From: Fragilaria crotonensis
Taxonomy: Eukaryota; Bacillariophyta; Fragilariophyceae; Fragilariales; Fragilariaceae
Reading direction: 5' to 3'
NCBI GenBank assembly: GCA_022925895.1
Contig: JAKSYS010000550.1
Span: 1-42,377, forward strand
Length of the DNA: 42,377 nt
Positions 1-10,407 of the stretch are shown here, one piece after another (position 1 is the first letter of the stretch; each line of letters begins with the position of its first letter). Under the pieces are notes generated by a model that was not told the origin of the DNA, did no database searches, and saw only the letters and a list, made by a program, of their open reading frames with translations. Made by a program: the position numbers and the translations under genes.

Positions 1-346
1 CGATGATTTGGAGTCAGAAAGCCAGATCTTCGTCCGGTCGTCGGATCAATTCCAACGACCACAACAGTGGTCAAGCGGTACTGTAGTACTGAAGTGCAAC
101 TATGTCGTACTACTGGGCTGCGGGTGCTTCAGTACGGTACCCAGATCCCACCTAACGGTATACTGTACATGAGTACCCCAGTATTCCTCTTTTGAGTTGC
201 AGTACATATCTTCGAAAGCCCTTTGAAGTACCTGGTACATGCACTCCTCGTTTAGAGGTTTATGTGTTACCTGTGATTTGTCTATAATGGTGAAATATAA
301 GAGTTCTACTTGGCTTTTGTTACAAAACATGCTGAGGTGGTGTTCC
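1..346. other. Left-edge spacer, GTAC-rich
   Basis: No gene can be supported here. A plus-strand frame is open from the window edge to a TAG at 84-86 and could be the last codons of a truncated gene, but 28 codons are too few to judge. From about 80 the sequence becomes rich in GTAC-type words (GTACTGTAGTAC, GTACGGTACC, GTACATGAGTACC), a composition that returns in most spacers of this window. Confidence 0.4.
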
Positions 347-1258
347 TCAGATCACTGGCTTGACAGTAGGTTTGGCCGTAGGCTTCATGGTTGGGCAAGT
401 GCTAGGCTTCTTCTTGCTGTACTTGCATATCTGAGCATCAACCCATTTTGCATAGTACGAGACCCTGACAAAGAGATCTGGATGACCAGCTTGCTTGGGG
501 CACTTATATTTCGAAGAGATGATACCAATTTGAACATCCTTTTCTGCGCTACTTTTTTTCTAGAGCAGCGGACCGCCGACATCACCGGTACATACGCCCT
601 TCACACCACCCGCGCAGAGGATTGATTCCCCGACAAGATTGGAGCCATACTCTTGCTTGCATAACGCCATGGAAGCTGGCTTGATCGAAACCTGCTTGAG
701 ATCCGTGTAAGTTCGATACACCTCATTGCCGTACATGGTGTCGTTCGCACCAACGCCAATGGCTGTCAGAAAGGGTGGATTGATGGACCTTGGGACAGAG
801 GCATTTCGATTCAACTTCACCAGCGGCACGCTCGTCACAGGCTTGTCAAGAAAAACCAACCCAACATCATTGACGTGATTTAAACGTTTGTAGTTGGGAT
901 GCAATACTAACTTTCTGACGCCACGCATGTACTCATACTTGGACTGCTCGACAGACGAGACATTAACCCTCACATCGCTGATGTTTGCACTTGCTCCGTC
1001 CAAGCAGGAAGCAGTTGTTAAAACAACGTCACGAGCGACCAAACTTCCACCGCAATAATAGGAATAGTAGTATCCTGGACGAGGAGTCTGCCTCCCAACC
1101 CTTATATCCATGTAGTAGGGGTACCGCTTCGACGCAGCGACTACTCCTCCAACAATCCGAGTCTCCATGTTTCGGGTGCCTCCTGATGAGTAAGCCAAGG
1201 CGAGCTGGACTCCAAGGACGAAGAAAAGGCAAAATGCAGCGAAGAAGCTTCGTGTCAT
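347..1258 (-). pseudogene. Trypsin-like (S1) serine protease homologue, catalytic residues lost, in-frame stop
   Basis: The ATG at 1258 opens a signal peptide (about residues 1-22, hydrophobic FFAAFCLFFVLGVQLALA). IVGG at 35-38 is the usual S1 activation site. The fold markers are present: CGGSLV at 69-74, ND at 130-131 (the catalytic Asp), and the GD.GGP box near the end. However, the His of the TAAHC motif is Ser84 and the nucleophile Ser of GDSGG is Val227, so two of three triad residues are missing. A TAG at 560-562 follows GGPLL. In the same frame the sequence continues for 70 codons with a recognisable S1 C-terminus (VQIGIIS, then DLFVRVSYYAKWV) and a short Lys/Pro/Thr tail, ending at a TGA at 347-349. 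Without the TAG it would be a normal-length secreted pseudoprotease of about 300 residues. Seen: the motifs and both stops. Inferred: no proteolytic activity. The TAG could be a real null, a sequencing error or an allele. Confidence 0.85.
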
Positions 1259-2614
1259 GGTCGTATTGCTTCGATGAGGTTGAGTTGAGGTGAATGAAAA
1301 GTTTGTGGGCGAAGGGATATTCTACCTTTCGCTCAAGTCGTGAGGTGGAACAACACCCACGTGTACTCTGATACCTGCTAATGTACTCAACGAAGAGCGA
1401 GGTTCTGCCGTACAGGTACAAGTACTGCACTCCGAGTACAAGGTCACGTGGGACATAAAACGCGCATCACGTTCAAGAGTCCGCGTGTTCGAGTGAATAA
1501 AGAATAAAGTGACCAATAACTGCATGCAGCAACAGACCACCACACAACGAAGTACTTGTAGTAGTACTGGAGTAGGATACTACCGTAGCCCACGACGACA
1601 CGTGACAACTCACTACTACTATACCGTAGTACATAGACAATATTCTAAAAAGTTAATATAACATGCTGTAGATGTATAATCGTATCGGTATGACATATCC
1701 TACCCGGTATGTCATTTGCATGACAATACAACAATGTACTATGCACATCTTGCAAGGCTCTCAGACTGTGTATACTCTGCGTACCGGTTCCATGATCTAT
1801 TTTCCACGATCCACGGTAAATGCAGTTGCTGTTCAGACTTCAGTCGTGTACTTCCAGGTACTTGTACAGACCGTAAGTCCTATCTCCTTGTCTCCTATCT
1901 CCGATCACGGTCGTGTTAGGTCTATAGCAATCAATAAAAGTAACGAAAGAGTTAAATATTATGCATCAATCATTGACTCAGGTCATTCCCCTTTTCCCTC
2001 TGTAATGTACATACTACTTTACTTATTTTTTATGTTTATCTATGAATAATTTCTAGTAGGACAAGGAATTTCATGTCACTTCCAGTACTACTATGCAACA
2101 TTACCCAAGCTTTAGCAAACATATTTGAGACATCTCAAGGACAATGCTTTCTATGTGGAGAGTGACATTCTCTACAATGCCCCGGAGGACAACTACTTAA
2201 AACATCAACCAAGCTCGGGCTACCCCTACTCAAGATCACACATTTTCAGTGACCAAGCTGTTGTTTCCCCCAGAAACTACATTCCAAAACAGCTTTATGC
2301 TTTCCAATTTTTGGACCTCATGAATCCTAGTATATCCTTAGTCTGGCCCATTGCTTCCCAGCAAAAGATTCTGAAGGAGACTCAGAAATGAGGCACAGCT
2401 TGCTCCATCCAAGTTTCAGCAACAATGGACACCTACTGCACACCATAATCAGATACGTCAGGAAGTTGGATTTGCTTGCGGTGATACTCAATCCCTGATG
2501 ATTACTACCTCAATAGCAAAGGGACGGCTGGCATAGCCAATGCAGGAATTGTTCTATCCTTTGGATCCCCCTCCAATGCCTGTCGTGTGAACGCGCGGTG
2601 TTACTGAGAGATTA
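1259..2614. other. Spacer, no supported gene
   Basis: Short open frames on both strands show no recognisable domain or consistent composition. The part nearest the trypsin-like gene (about 1340-1670) is GTAC-rich. About 2050-2580 is AT-rich and poor in CpG, like the relic islands near 25.5 kb and 39-42 kb. I see no TIRs or LTRs bounding it. Confidence 0.5.
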
Positions 2615-3668
2615 TCAGCCAAACCGACCTCTCGGCTTCTGGGGGCCCTCAGAAAAATAAACATCTGTTTTTGGCGGTCCTTTCTGATGGCGTCCGGTAC
2701 CGCTGCCACAACAGTGCGTCCATAGACAGATCAGAACTAAAAGCACAACACAGCCCACCACACAACCGATAATGGCCGCAGTGGGAAAACTTGTCCCTGC
2801 AATCGTATACACACCGACAGGATCATCCCTCTGTCGTACTTGCCCCTCTTCAATTCGCACTAGCGTATCCGGATCAACTTCGTCCAAAGCTCGCTGCAAT
2901 TCTCCATTGGTAATTGCCGTCGAAAGTTCGGTTTCAATGAGTTTAGTGTCAGCTGAAGCAGATAATGATGACGATGATTCCGCCGGAGCTTCCACCACAA
3001 AGGACGCATAGCATTCTTCACACAGCGTGTCTGTCGGTACACCCGATGGACATGGGGCATTTTCGATCCGATCCAACCATGTATCCGGAACGGATAGCAA
3101 CCATTGTTGCAAGCACCTCTGCCGTTCACGACGGCGGAGCTGCCGCGAATCGTTCGGTCCGAACATTCGATCCGTCACATTTTGGACCAGGATGCGAAAG
3201 GCTGCCGTCAAATGATTGCGAGTCATTCCCGATTGCAAGTGATCTTCGTCCAAACGAGCAGCGTTGGAAATTGTAAATGTAACATTGCCGTAGTATTTGA
3301 TGCCTTCCACGTGTTGAGATGGCTCCATGCTAACTGAAGACGTTTCATTGACAGTGGTAGGAGACGGACGAATTAGTAGATTTTCGGTCACCGGCGACCC
3401 GGAAAGAGTTTCGGTTTGAATTCGTGTTGGTTCCTTCGTTGGCTCGAGGGTGGGATCTGGAGTTGATTCCACTGTCGGCTTTGAACTCGATGGTGTGGGT
3501 AGGGCCGTTGTAGGAGCTGATGTTAAATTCAAGGTAGGCGTGGAACTGGATTTCGAGGGAAGGGCAGTTGTTGGAGAAGGTGTCGATCCCACAGTTGGCT
3601 TAGAAGTGGATGTTGTCGGGATGGACGTTGTTGGAGAAGGCGTTGATCTTATCGTCGGCTTGGAACTG
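2615..3668 (-). pseudogene. 3' part of split EF-hand/PT-rich membrane protein gene
   Basis: This is the downstream piece of the gene whose 5' part lies at 8235-10407. It starts in a repeat-like linker of KPT.STPSPTT motifs. A soluble region of about 190 residues with several Asn-X-Ser/Thr sites follows, including a conserved-looking Cys cluster (C.SGVPTDTLCEEC). One membrane segment (AAIIGCVVGCVVLLVLICLW) and a short basic cytosolic tail end at TGA 2615. The frame stays open upstream of the first ATG in this piece (3592) right up to the transposon end, which is why 3592 is not a real start. Removing the transposon and one 8-bp target copy joins the pieces in one frame: 2,173 + 1,046 nt = 1,073 codons. 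On this model it is a type I membrane protein with an outside PT-rich stalk. Its function is unknown. Confidence 0.8.
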
Positions 3669-3695
3669 CATCAGAAGGCCGCTTTTGTTAACTAT
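3661..3695 (+). repeat. Left target duplication and terminal inverted repeat of DNA transposon
   Basis: The TIR occupies 3669-3695 and begins CATCAGAAGGCCG. It matches the reverse complement of 8208-8234 at 26 of 27 positions. The 8 bases outside it (3661-3668, TGGAACTG) match the 8 bases beyond the right TIR (8235-8242, TGGAAGTT) at 6 of 8 positions, consistent with an aged 8-bp target-site duplication. Confidence 0.85.
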
Positions 3696-4147
3696 GTCAA
3701 AAAATGGTTACTTTTTGGTCGTAAGTCATTAATATATTGCCTAATGTTAACATATGATAACTGAATATTATAATTTATGTTTCTACAATGTTTGTTTCTT
3801 TCCATTGACGGTAAATAATAAGCAGTGAACATCTTCAATTTCCGATGAACATCGTTTTTTTTGTCATGGTAACTTAGACCATACTTCAAACAGATATAGT
3901 AACATATCTCAAGGCGTCAAACCATACATAACATATTTCAATAAAATATATTGATATTCAAACATTTCTTTTTACCCATTCCATTATGTACGACTTCGTC
4001 ATGCTGATTGTTGGTATGTCGTTTGACAAGGGAATTATATTCTCACCACCATATCTGGCAGTTCTTAAAATATTACATTCGTCTGATCAAAGAATTGTGC
4101 TCGTATTGCAACACTCTTCACTCGTTGTCTATCTTTAATCTACTACT

Positions 4148-6495
4148 ATGTCGACATCACTTTCTGAGGATTGTGCTGTTTGTGGGAAAAGTTTCAAGAG
4201 GCTTGGTGCGCACCTTGTGCGTAGTTTGGCATGTGGTTCTTATTACATGCCACGCCGCGCTGACACAGATGAGTGTCGTGAAAGTGAAGGCGCTGATCAT
4301 GGCACCCGTCCGAATTTGAGATCCTCTTCGTATAGCACTCTCTTTCGTGCACAACGTGCAACTGTAAGAGGAGAGGCGGATGACGAGCCGCCAATCATCA
4401 ATGTGAATGGAGTTGACGACGAAGACTTTTGTGATGGATGACGATGATGGTTTTCCGAATGACAATGTTGATGAGGAGGATGTCCCCAGTGATGCAAGTG
4501 AAGGCGAGGAAGGTCCGGATGCCGGTGTTTTGGACTTGTATCTGAAACTTTTCCAGCTGCGAGATAACCCGCTAGGTCTTGCGCGTTTTCTCGGGAAGAG
4601 GAGGTCTTAATTGAGTTATTGCAGCTCCTAAAGGAGCTCCATTGTCCACTCAAAGCGTTTGAGATCATACTCAAGTGGGCTGCAAAATCAAATGGTAGTG
4701 GTCATACTTTCCGCGAGGGTTGTCAACCCAGTCGCAGCAAGGTAATCGCTAACTTGTACGAAAGGTACAACATGAACGGATTGATCCCGAAGGAGAAGAA
4801 ATTGTACCTGCCTTACACCCAGAGAACAGTGTCCATGATTTACTTTGATGCCCGCGAAGTGTTTGCGTCACTTCTCTCATGTCCCACACTTAATCAAGAC
4901 GAAAATTATTTTTGACGACGCAAAGGATCCATTCATTGCACCACAAGCATCGTCTGATGTTGGCGACATCCACACTGGTCGTTGCTACAGAAAGACATAC
5001 GAGGCTCTAATAAAGAAGTTTGGCGTTGATATGCTGTTACCTTGCGTCATAGCAATGGATAAGACACATATCGATATGGCAGGACGGCTCCAAATGGAGC
5101 CCATAACAATCTCACACGGTCTATTGAATCACACTATGCGCCGCCTCCCAAGTGCCATGCGCATCCTTGGATACATCAATCACAGCACCCCCGCGCACCT
5201 CCCAACTAGCGCAGATGTTGATTCCGATTTCAATTCTCCAGAAGATCTGGCGGATGATGTTGTGCGAATCAAGAACCCAATTCATCCGCCCGCCAACGGT
5301 GATCTTAGTTGGGCAACGTTACTCCTCAATGAAACACACATGCAGATTCAGTTTATACTCGAAGAGTCTGGATTTTTGATTCTACAGAACAGTGGCTTCA
5401 AATGGAATTTGCATTACAACAACACCATTCACAAAGTGGTGTTCCACCCGTATGTACCTTTCATCGTCGGCGATACAGAGGGTCACGACCGTCTCTGTGG
5501 TCATTACACAGCAAGATTCATGGAGGTCAAACAGCTTTGCCGAATCTGTGAATGCCCCAGTTACTTGACGGGGTATTCGAAGTCAAAGTTCCCCACCGTC
5601 CCAAAAAAGTTGATTCCTTAGTGCAGAGGGGCTTGACTGCTGAGCTCCAATCAATGTCTCAGAACTATCTCAAGAACGGGTTTGAAGGCGTCCGATTTGG
5701 CATGCACAATAAGCGCGGAATTTTTGGTGCGTGCCCAGGCGAAATGCTGCACTTGATCTCGCTTGGTTGGTTTAAGTACTGCCTCCAGGCTTTCTTGCTC
5801 AGGCCGGTCCCAAGTCCCAGGCATTGAAGGATTACGATGCACTGTGCGCTGTTGGGCTGCACCCTATCAAGGCAGAGTGACCGTGATGTTCCACGAACAA
5901 ATTCTCTCGAGGTTTTTCCTCTGGCTCCAATCTCATGGGACACGAGATGGCGGGATGCCTTTGGTGAAACTATTCGCATTGCACACGACGTGTTTCCGCT
6001 CCATCTTCAATGTTGGCAAGAAGGTCACCCCAAAAGAAGGGTCAACGATCAAAGGCTATGTTACAGCAATCATATCGAAGATTGGATAGTTGTCGATCCT
6101 CCCTCCTGGTCTGGCACCAATGGATGAAGCAGCCAACAATCCCGAAAAATGGTGAGGCGCTCCATGTTGCTGTGCAGTGGTTGATGCGGTTTGTCGCTGA
6201 AGTAGCACCTCGTCCTTCAGGCATGGGAAATAACACCATCAAAACGCACTTGGTCCTGCATCTGTGCGAGGACATTCTGGACCATGGGGTTCCAGAGAAC
6301 GTGAACAGTTCGTACGCTGAATCAGCCCACATTCCCCTTGCGAAGATAACAACAAGAAACTCGCAGAAACGAGCTGTTTCTTTCACAAAACAAGCAGCCC
6401 ATCGGTACGTTGAGAATCTCGCTGTATCACTTGCTTGGGCAGATGTTGAGAACGACAAAAGGCAGTGCCATACCAACATCAGGGAAGAAGATTAG
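4148..6495 (+). pseudogene. DDE-type transposase, multiply frameshifted
   Basis: The likely start is the ATG at 4148. The N-terminus holds a zinc-finger-like CAVCGKSF...H......C motif, followed by an acidic stretch. Homology-like text then moves between frames. The switches I place lie near 4430, 4587 (TTTT run), 4910 (A/T runs), 5600 (A6 run), about 5820-5960 (more than one), and 6070. Recognisable blocks in order are: the Asp-containing IAMDKTHIDMAGRL near 5050, GDTEGHDRLCGHYTAR near 5480, a VKQLCRICECPS Cys cluster near 5525, IFGACPGEMLHLISLGWFKYCL near 5720, GHEMAGCL near 5935, and a C-terminal block (NTIKTHLVLHLCEDILDHG, then NSSYAESAHIPLAK) to about 6440. The remains suggest one protein of roughly 780 residues plus the tail described next. 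The many shifts fit an old inactive copy, although several lie in homopolymers where read errors are common. Confidence 0.75.
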
Positions 6496-6893
6496 CTAAG
6501 GCAGCTAAAGCAGCGGAAGCTGCTGCAGCAGCAGAGGCAGCGGAAGCTGCTGCAGCAGCGTCTACGCAACGGAAACGAGTTGTTGGCGCGGGGAACAAGA
6601 GGAAATATAGACAGAAAAAAACAAAGGAGTCCAAAAAAACGAAAACAACAAAAGTGCATAACACCTCGTCAGATTCTGGCGACATTGAGTCGGCGGATGA
6701 TGATTCTTGTTTTGAACCCACCGATGGCGCTGAAGACGAGGCTGATGATGACGACGACGACGACCAGGCTGATGACGACGACAATAATGATGACGGGGCA
6801 GAAATTGATTCTTACGTTTCAGCAAACTCATACCTTGACGACGACCCATTGGCATCGCCGGAGGAAGGTATGCGGTGCCCGCGAAGCTACTGA
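6465..6893 (+). pseudogene. Low-complexity tail of the transposase region (Ala-rich, basic, then Asp-rich)
   Basis: This frame follows the transposase core. It reads an Ala/Glu/Lys-rich run, a basic segment with many Lys residues (NLS-like KRKYRQKKTKESKK) and a long Asp-rich run. It overlaps the previous frame by a few codons, so it is probably the C-terminus of the same protein after another shift rather than a separate gene. Trinucleotide-like GAC/GAT runs explain the acidic part. Confidence 0.45.
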
Positions 6894-7129
6894 AGAGTCG
6901 AGACGCAGTGCCCAGGCAGGCGCAGTGAACCTCTGAGGACAAGCAACAGCGAGGAACACGGTACGCCACCTCCACCACCGGCGAGCTGATTCCAGGAAAT
7001 TGTTAGCAGGATGCCGTTGGAAGCTCCAACAGCACAGAAGAATGTTGTACGGAGGATTGTTTTGTTTGTTAAAACACACTCTTCCGTCAGATCAAATTCG
7101 TTACCAGTACCAAGTCATTTAACGAAGCT

Positions 7130-7963
7130 TTTCAAAAGGTGCTGGCGGAGGAAAGGCCACGGAATCCATACATATTTCAGTTGACGTACCAGAATTCGTT
7201 CAAGACGGCCTTGAATCAGAAGCGAAATGTGTGAGTTGTCTGGCAAAAGATTGTGGTCAAAGCTAGTGTTCAAGAATCGTGAAGAGGAATTCTTCACTTT
7301 TGATGAATTCTGCAAGCTAAGACGAGCGACTACCGAAGAGAGAGAAAGCGTTTCTCTGGTTCTTCGACAGTTTTTGGAGTGTGTTTGCGGGGCTACCGCA
7401 TGGAATAATGCGAAAACAAAGCAGCTCGTTTCGAGGCGAGAGACCCCAGTGGATCAAAAATTGTCAGTGTGAGTGATGAAGCATTTGCGTTGTTGTTAAT
7501 TGACAATTACTTGGAAAAGTGGAAAACCAGGCTGGTGAAGAAGTCGCAGCCCGCATCGACTCGGTAGGGTGCTAGCAGCTGCAATTGCGACTGAAGGTGA
7601 GGAGATCACGAGAAGGAAACAAACAAAGACAGCCGGTAAATACACTGAAAAGCTCAAGGACAGTGTAAGTGGGGTGGCTGGAGTCCCGAAGGCATCAAAC
7701 AGTTCAATTTTCTTCGCAAGTTAGTGAAAGCAGACAGGGAGGCTGACAAGAATTGTGACGACGAGCCGAAACGGATGGAAAAGTTGTTGATGGATTTCTG
7801 CCGGACAAAGGCCGGAATAAAGGACCCACAGGATAACGCAAACCTAGACGGTGCTCACAACAATGCAGCGCACGGGCAATGGAGAATGTTGAGGCAGAAT
7901 GGGACTCTGATGACGACTAGGAGTTTGTTTTACTGCCATCCACTTAAAAATGCAATAGAATGA
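7130..7963 (+). pseudogene. Second gene remnant of the DNA transposon
   Basis: Two collinear open pieces (7227-7472 and 7724-7963) are linked by text in another frame. After ETPVDQK the frame shifts and continues as SVSDEAFALLLIDNYLEKW, and just before the second piece the text WSPEGIKQFNFLRKLVKADREADK runs in frame with it. The charged, helix-like composition and the WS.EGI..FN.L..LV..DR pattern resemble accessory proteins carried by large algal transposons. That is a loose recollection, not a verified match. It has no catalytic motif and its function is unknown. Breaks like those in the transposase indicate it is not intact. Confidence 0.45.
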
Positions 7964-8057
7964 CTTTCGTATGAACAATATCTGTTGTATTAAAATGTAA
8001 CTTTGACTTAACATGAATTGCATAATTACAATATATATCGTTGACTTGAGTAAAAAT

Positions 8058-8190
8058 AAATGGTAACTAAAGCGTGCTTTATTTTGAGATAAATTATCCA
8101 AACTTACAATATATAATAGAAGTAGTATTTTATTGTTCAAGTTACCATTTCTGTTAAGAAGTAAAATCTAACTGATAAAAAAATGGTAAC
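8058..8190. repeat. Subterminal AAATGGTAAC motifs of the transposon
   Basis: AAATGGTAAC occurs at 8058-8067 and 8181-8190, and its reverse complement GTTACCATTT at 8141-8150. Near the other end are ATGGTTAC (about 3704) and ATGGTAAC (3866-3873). Clusters of short subterminal repeats are typical transposase-binding sites in CACTA- and hAT-type elements. That role here is inferred. Confidence 0.5.
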
Positions 8191-8207
8191 ACTTAACACC
8201 AAAGAAA

Positions 8208-8242
8208 ATAGTTAACAAAAACGGCCTTCTGATGTGGAAGTT
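8208..8242 (-). repeat. Right terminal inverted repeat and target duplication of DNA transposon
   Basis: The TIR occupies 8208-8234 on the plus strand and ends CGGCCTTCTGATG. It pairs with 3669-3695 at 26 of 27 positions. The flanking 8-bp target copy is 8235-8242. The host reading frame ends a few codons inside this TIR (SEGRFC then TAA), showing directly that the element truncates the gene. Confidence 0.85.
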
Positions 8243-10407
8243 ATGGGAAAGATTGTTGTAGGAGAAGATGTTGCTTTTGAAGTTGGTTCGTGACTCGGCT
8301 CGGTGGTGAGTGTCTCTGTCGGAGGGGATGTCGGGGTGACGCTCGGCTTGAGACTTGATGGGGCGGAAGCTGCACCAATAGATGGCATCATTGAAGGCGA
8401 CGCAAATGAGGGAGTGGTGAGCGAAGGCGCCGCGGCAGGCGAACCAAAGGAAAATGGTGATCGCGTTCGTCTTGACGGCCTTGTGGGCATAGCAGCCAGT
8501 GTAGGAAATGAATCTGGGATGTTCGGTCGTGAGGTCGGTGTTTCGGTTTCTGCTGGTACGGGCGATGCTGATTGATTGGTCACTTCAGAATCTGTAGCTA
8601 CCGATGGCGACATGGTAGGTCCTGGATTCAAGGCCTGATCGATCGCCTGGTCAACCTCCACGCAAATCCGCTCCAAAAAGGCAGATTGATCGACATCCAC
8701 AGTTGACATCGGTCGAGATCCCTCTATATCTATCCCGTCAGCGCTACCATTAGATAGATCCACAAACTTATTCCTTAGGGCAGCAGGCAAATCGTCGTAC
8801 GCAACACTGCTAAGCTGTCCACCGGATATCTTACTGGCAAAAGATGCATACTCGGAGGAATCCAGAATTTCATTCCCATCGCGATCGTTAACGATCATGG
8901 CCACATAACAAAGATTCAACGCAATCGTTGGTGACGATGATGGTGATGTTCGAACTTGCAGTGGTGCAGTTGGTGTTGGAAACCCAGCAGCAGAAACAAC
9001 ACTTGATGTCGGAAGTACGTCAGCAGCAATCAGCTCAGGACTTGGTGGTGATGAAGGTACACTATCACCAGCGACCACGGGATTTGGTAGTGACGGAAGT
9101 TCACTATCAGCAGTGACCACGGGACTTGGTGGTGATGTTGAAAGTATATCAGAACTCATCACCAAAGGAGTGGATGATGCCGGATGCCTCGTTGGAGATG
9201 TTGATGTTGGTAAAGTATCAACAGCCACCGCAGGACTTAATGTTGAAATAATGTCGGAGGCCAACACCAAAGGAGATGATAATGTTGGATGCATACTTGG
9301 TGATGTTGAAAGTTTATCCCCAGCAGCAACGACCTCCTCCTCCTCCTCCGCTGGACGAGGACCGGGAATCCTCGATGTTGGGTCAGGAACCGTAGCTGAA
9401 GTTGGTTGTCGCGCAACATTTAGTTCGCCGACATTATTGAGTTTATTCATGGCCATCAATGTATCGGAACAAAAGTCACGCAATGCTGCTACTCGTTGCC
9501 CAGATACGGTGGATGTTGTTGTTGTGGACAATGACTGCCCTTGTCCGTATCCATGTAGTATGCTGAACGACGTGTCGGTGTCACTCATATCCACACGGCT
9601 CAAAAACACTTGTTTCAATTCCGTCGGAAGTTGTGTGAATTGCAGACCCGACCATGTTTGATTGTTTGTCAAGGAATTCACAAAAGTAACAAACTCGGCG
9701 GCTGTCAATGAATCATCATCATGATTGTCATTCGCCGTATTGATTGCAAGTGACAATGAGCTGTAACACTCGGACAGGGATGGGATCGGAACGACAATAG
9801 GGGCCACTGCTGTTGTGGTGGTGGGTGCTGCAGTAGTCGTTGTCGGCACTCCAATGTGGTTTTCAATCGCAGTCTGTGTATCACGACAAACTTGATTCAA
9901 CCAAGAAACCTGGGATTGAGCCGACAGATTAATGGATAAATCGTCAATACTCGTCGTAGCAAGAGAATCGGCACCATCTCCTTCAGAACAGCATGGATTG
10001 CTCTCACTGTTGCTGTTATCGTTGAAACACGGACAAGCTAATGCTTTGAAATTCGATTGAAGACTCGATGGCAGTCTGTCGAAAGGAATCATGAAAACGT
10101 CTCGAAATGCCCCTCCCGATAGTTCATCGACGAATTCCGTGTATTCCATGGGACTTAGTTTGGAGTCACCATTTCGATCTGCAGTCCTCAAGTAGGAGCG
10201 ACATTCTGTTATTGTTGTTGCTTCTATTGTTGTGTTATCGCGACGATGGCTTGTCAGCATGGCGGTCATGGAGGGATGTGTCGCATTCATGGGTCTGCCA
10301 ACGACAGTATTGAGGATAAGGAGTTGCAGTAGGACTCCCAGAAAAATAGAAGAATGCCAAGCCAATGTGATTTGGTGTTGTTGTCGCGACGCTTGACATG
10401 GTATCAT
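8235..10407 (-). pseudogene. 5' part of split gene: secreted triple EF-hand, PT/Ser-rich protein
   Basis: The ATG at 10407 starts a signal peptide (SSIFLGVLLQLLILNTVVG, residues 19-37). Three copies of one module follow, each with a 12-residue EF-hand loop: D77-E88 (D.NGDSKL...E), D227-E238 and D508-E519 (D.DGN.IL...E). Each loop is followed by LP..L...F and a C-containing helix (VC..T..AI or IC.E.DQAI). Between modules 2 and 3 lie about 130 residues of Pro/Ser/Thr with repeated SSPLVLASDI/STPLVMSSDI phrases, and after module 3 a PT-rich linker runs into the transposon. As it stands the frame stops at 8212 inside the TIR, losing the membrane anchor coded at 2615-3668. The product could still be a secreted, unanchored Ca2+-binding-like protein. 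Module-1 loop residues are canonical; modules 2 and 3 are weaker. The biological role is unknown. Confidence 0.85.

Larger units (their letters stand above)
3669..8234 (+). mobile_element. 4.57-kb DNA transposon inserted in the EF-hand/PT gene, decayed
   Basis: The element has 27-bp inverted ends, an imperfect 8-bp target duplication, a plus-strand transposase region broken by several frameshifts (4148 to about 6495), a low-complexity Ala/Lys/Asp tail, and a second gene remnant (about 7130-7963). AAATGGTAAC-type words occur close to the ends. The transposase has an N-terminal C..C-H-C finger and a motif series (GDTEGHDRLCGHY, VKQLCRICECPS, GACPGEMLHLISLGWF) that I associate with large DDE transposases of the CACTA/Plavaka or KDZ kind. 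The superfamily is not settled; the 8-bp duplication fits KDZ or hAT better than classical CACTA. It can no longer encode an intact transposase as written. Confidence 0.85.

Noticed and set aside
560-595. Possible small intron hiding the TAG in the trypsin-like gene
   Set aside because: The only GT...AG pairs around the stop give an intron of about 35 nt or less, much shorter than the 66-149-nt introns seen here, and the conserved frame continues directly after the TAG.
2125-2391. Plus-strand 88-codon frame
   Set aside because: It lies in a CpG-poor relic-like region, with no domain and no good flanking signals.
6479-6784. Minus-strand Ser/Ala-rich frame
   Set aside because: It is the shadow of the Asp/Ala low-complexity tail of the transposase region.
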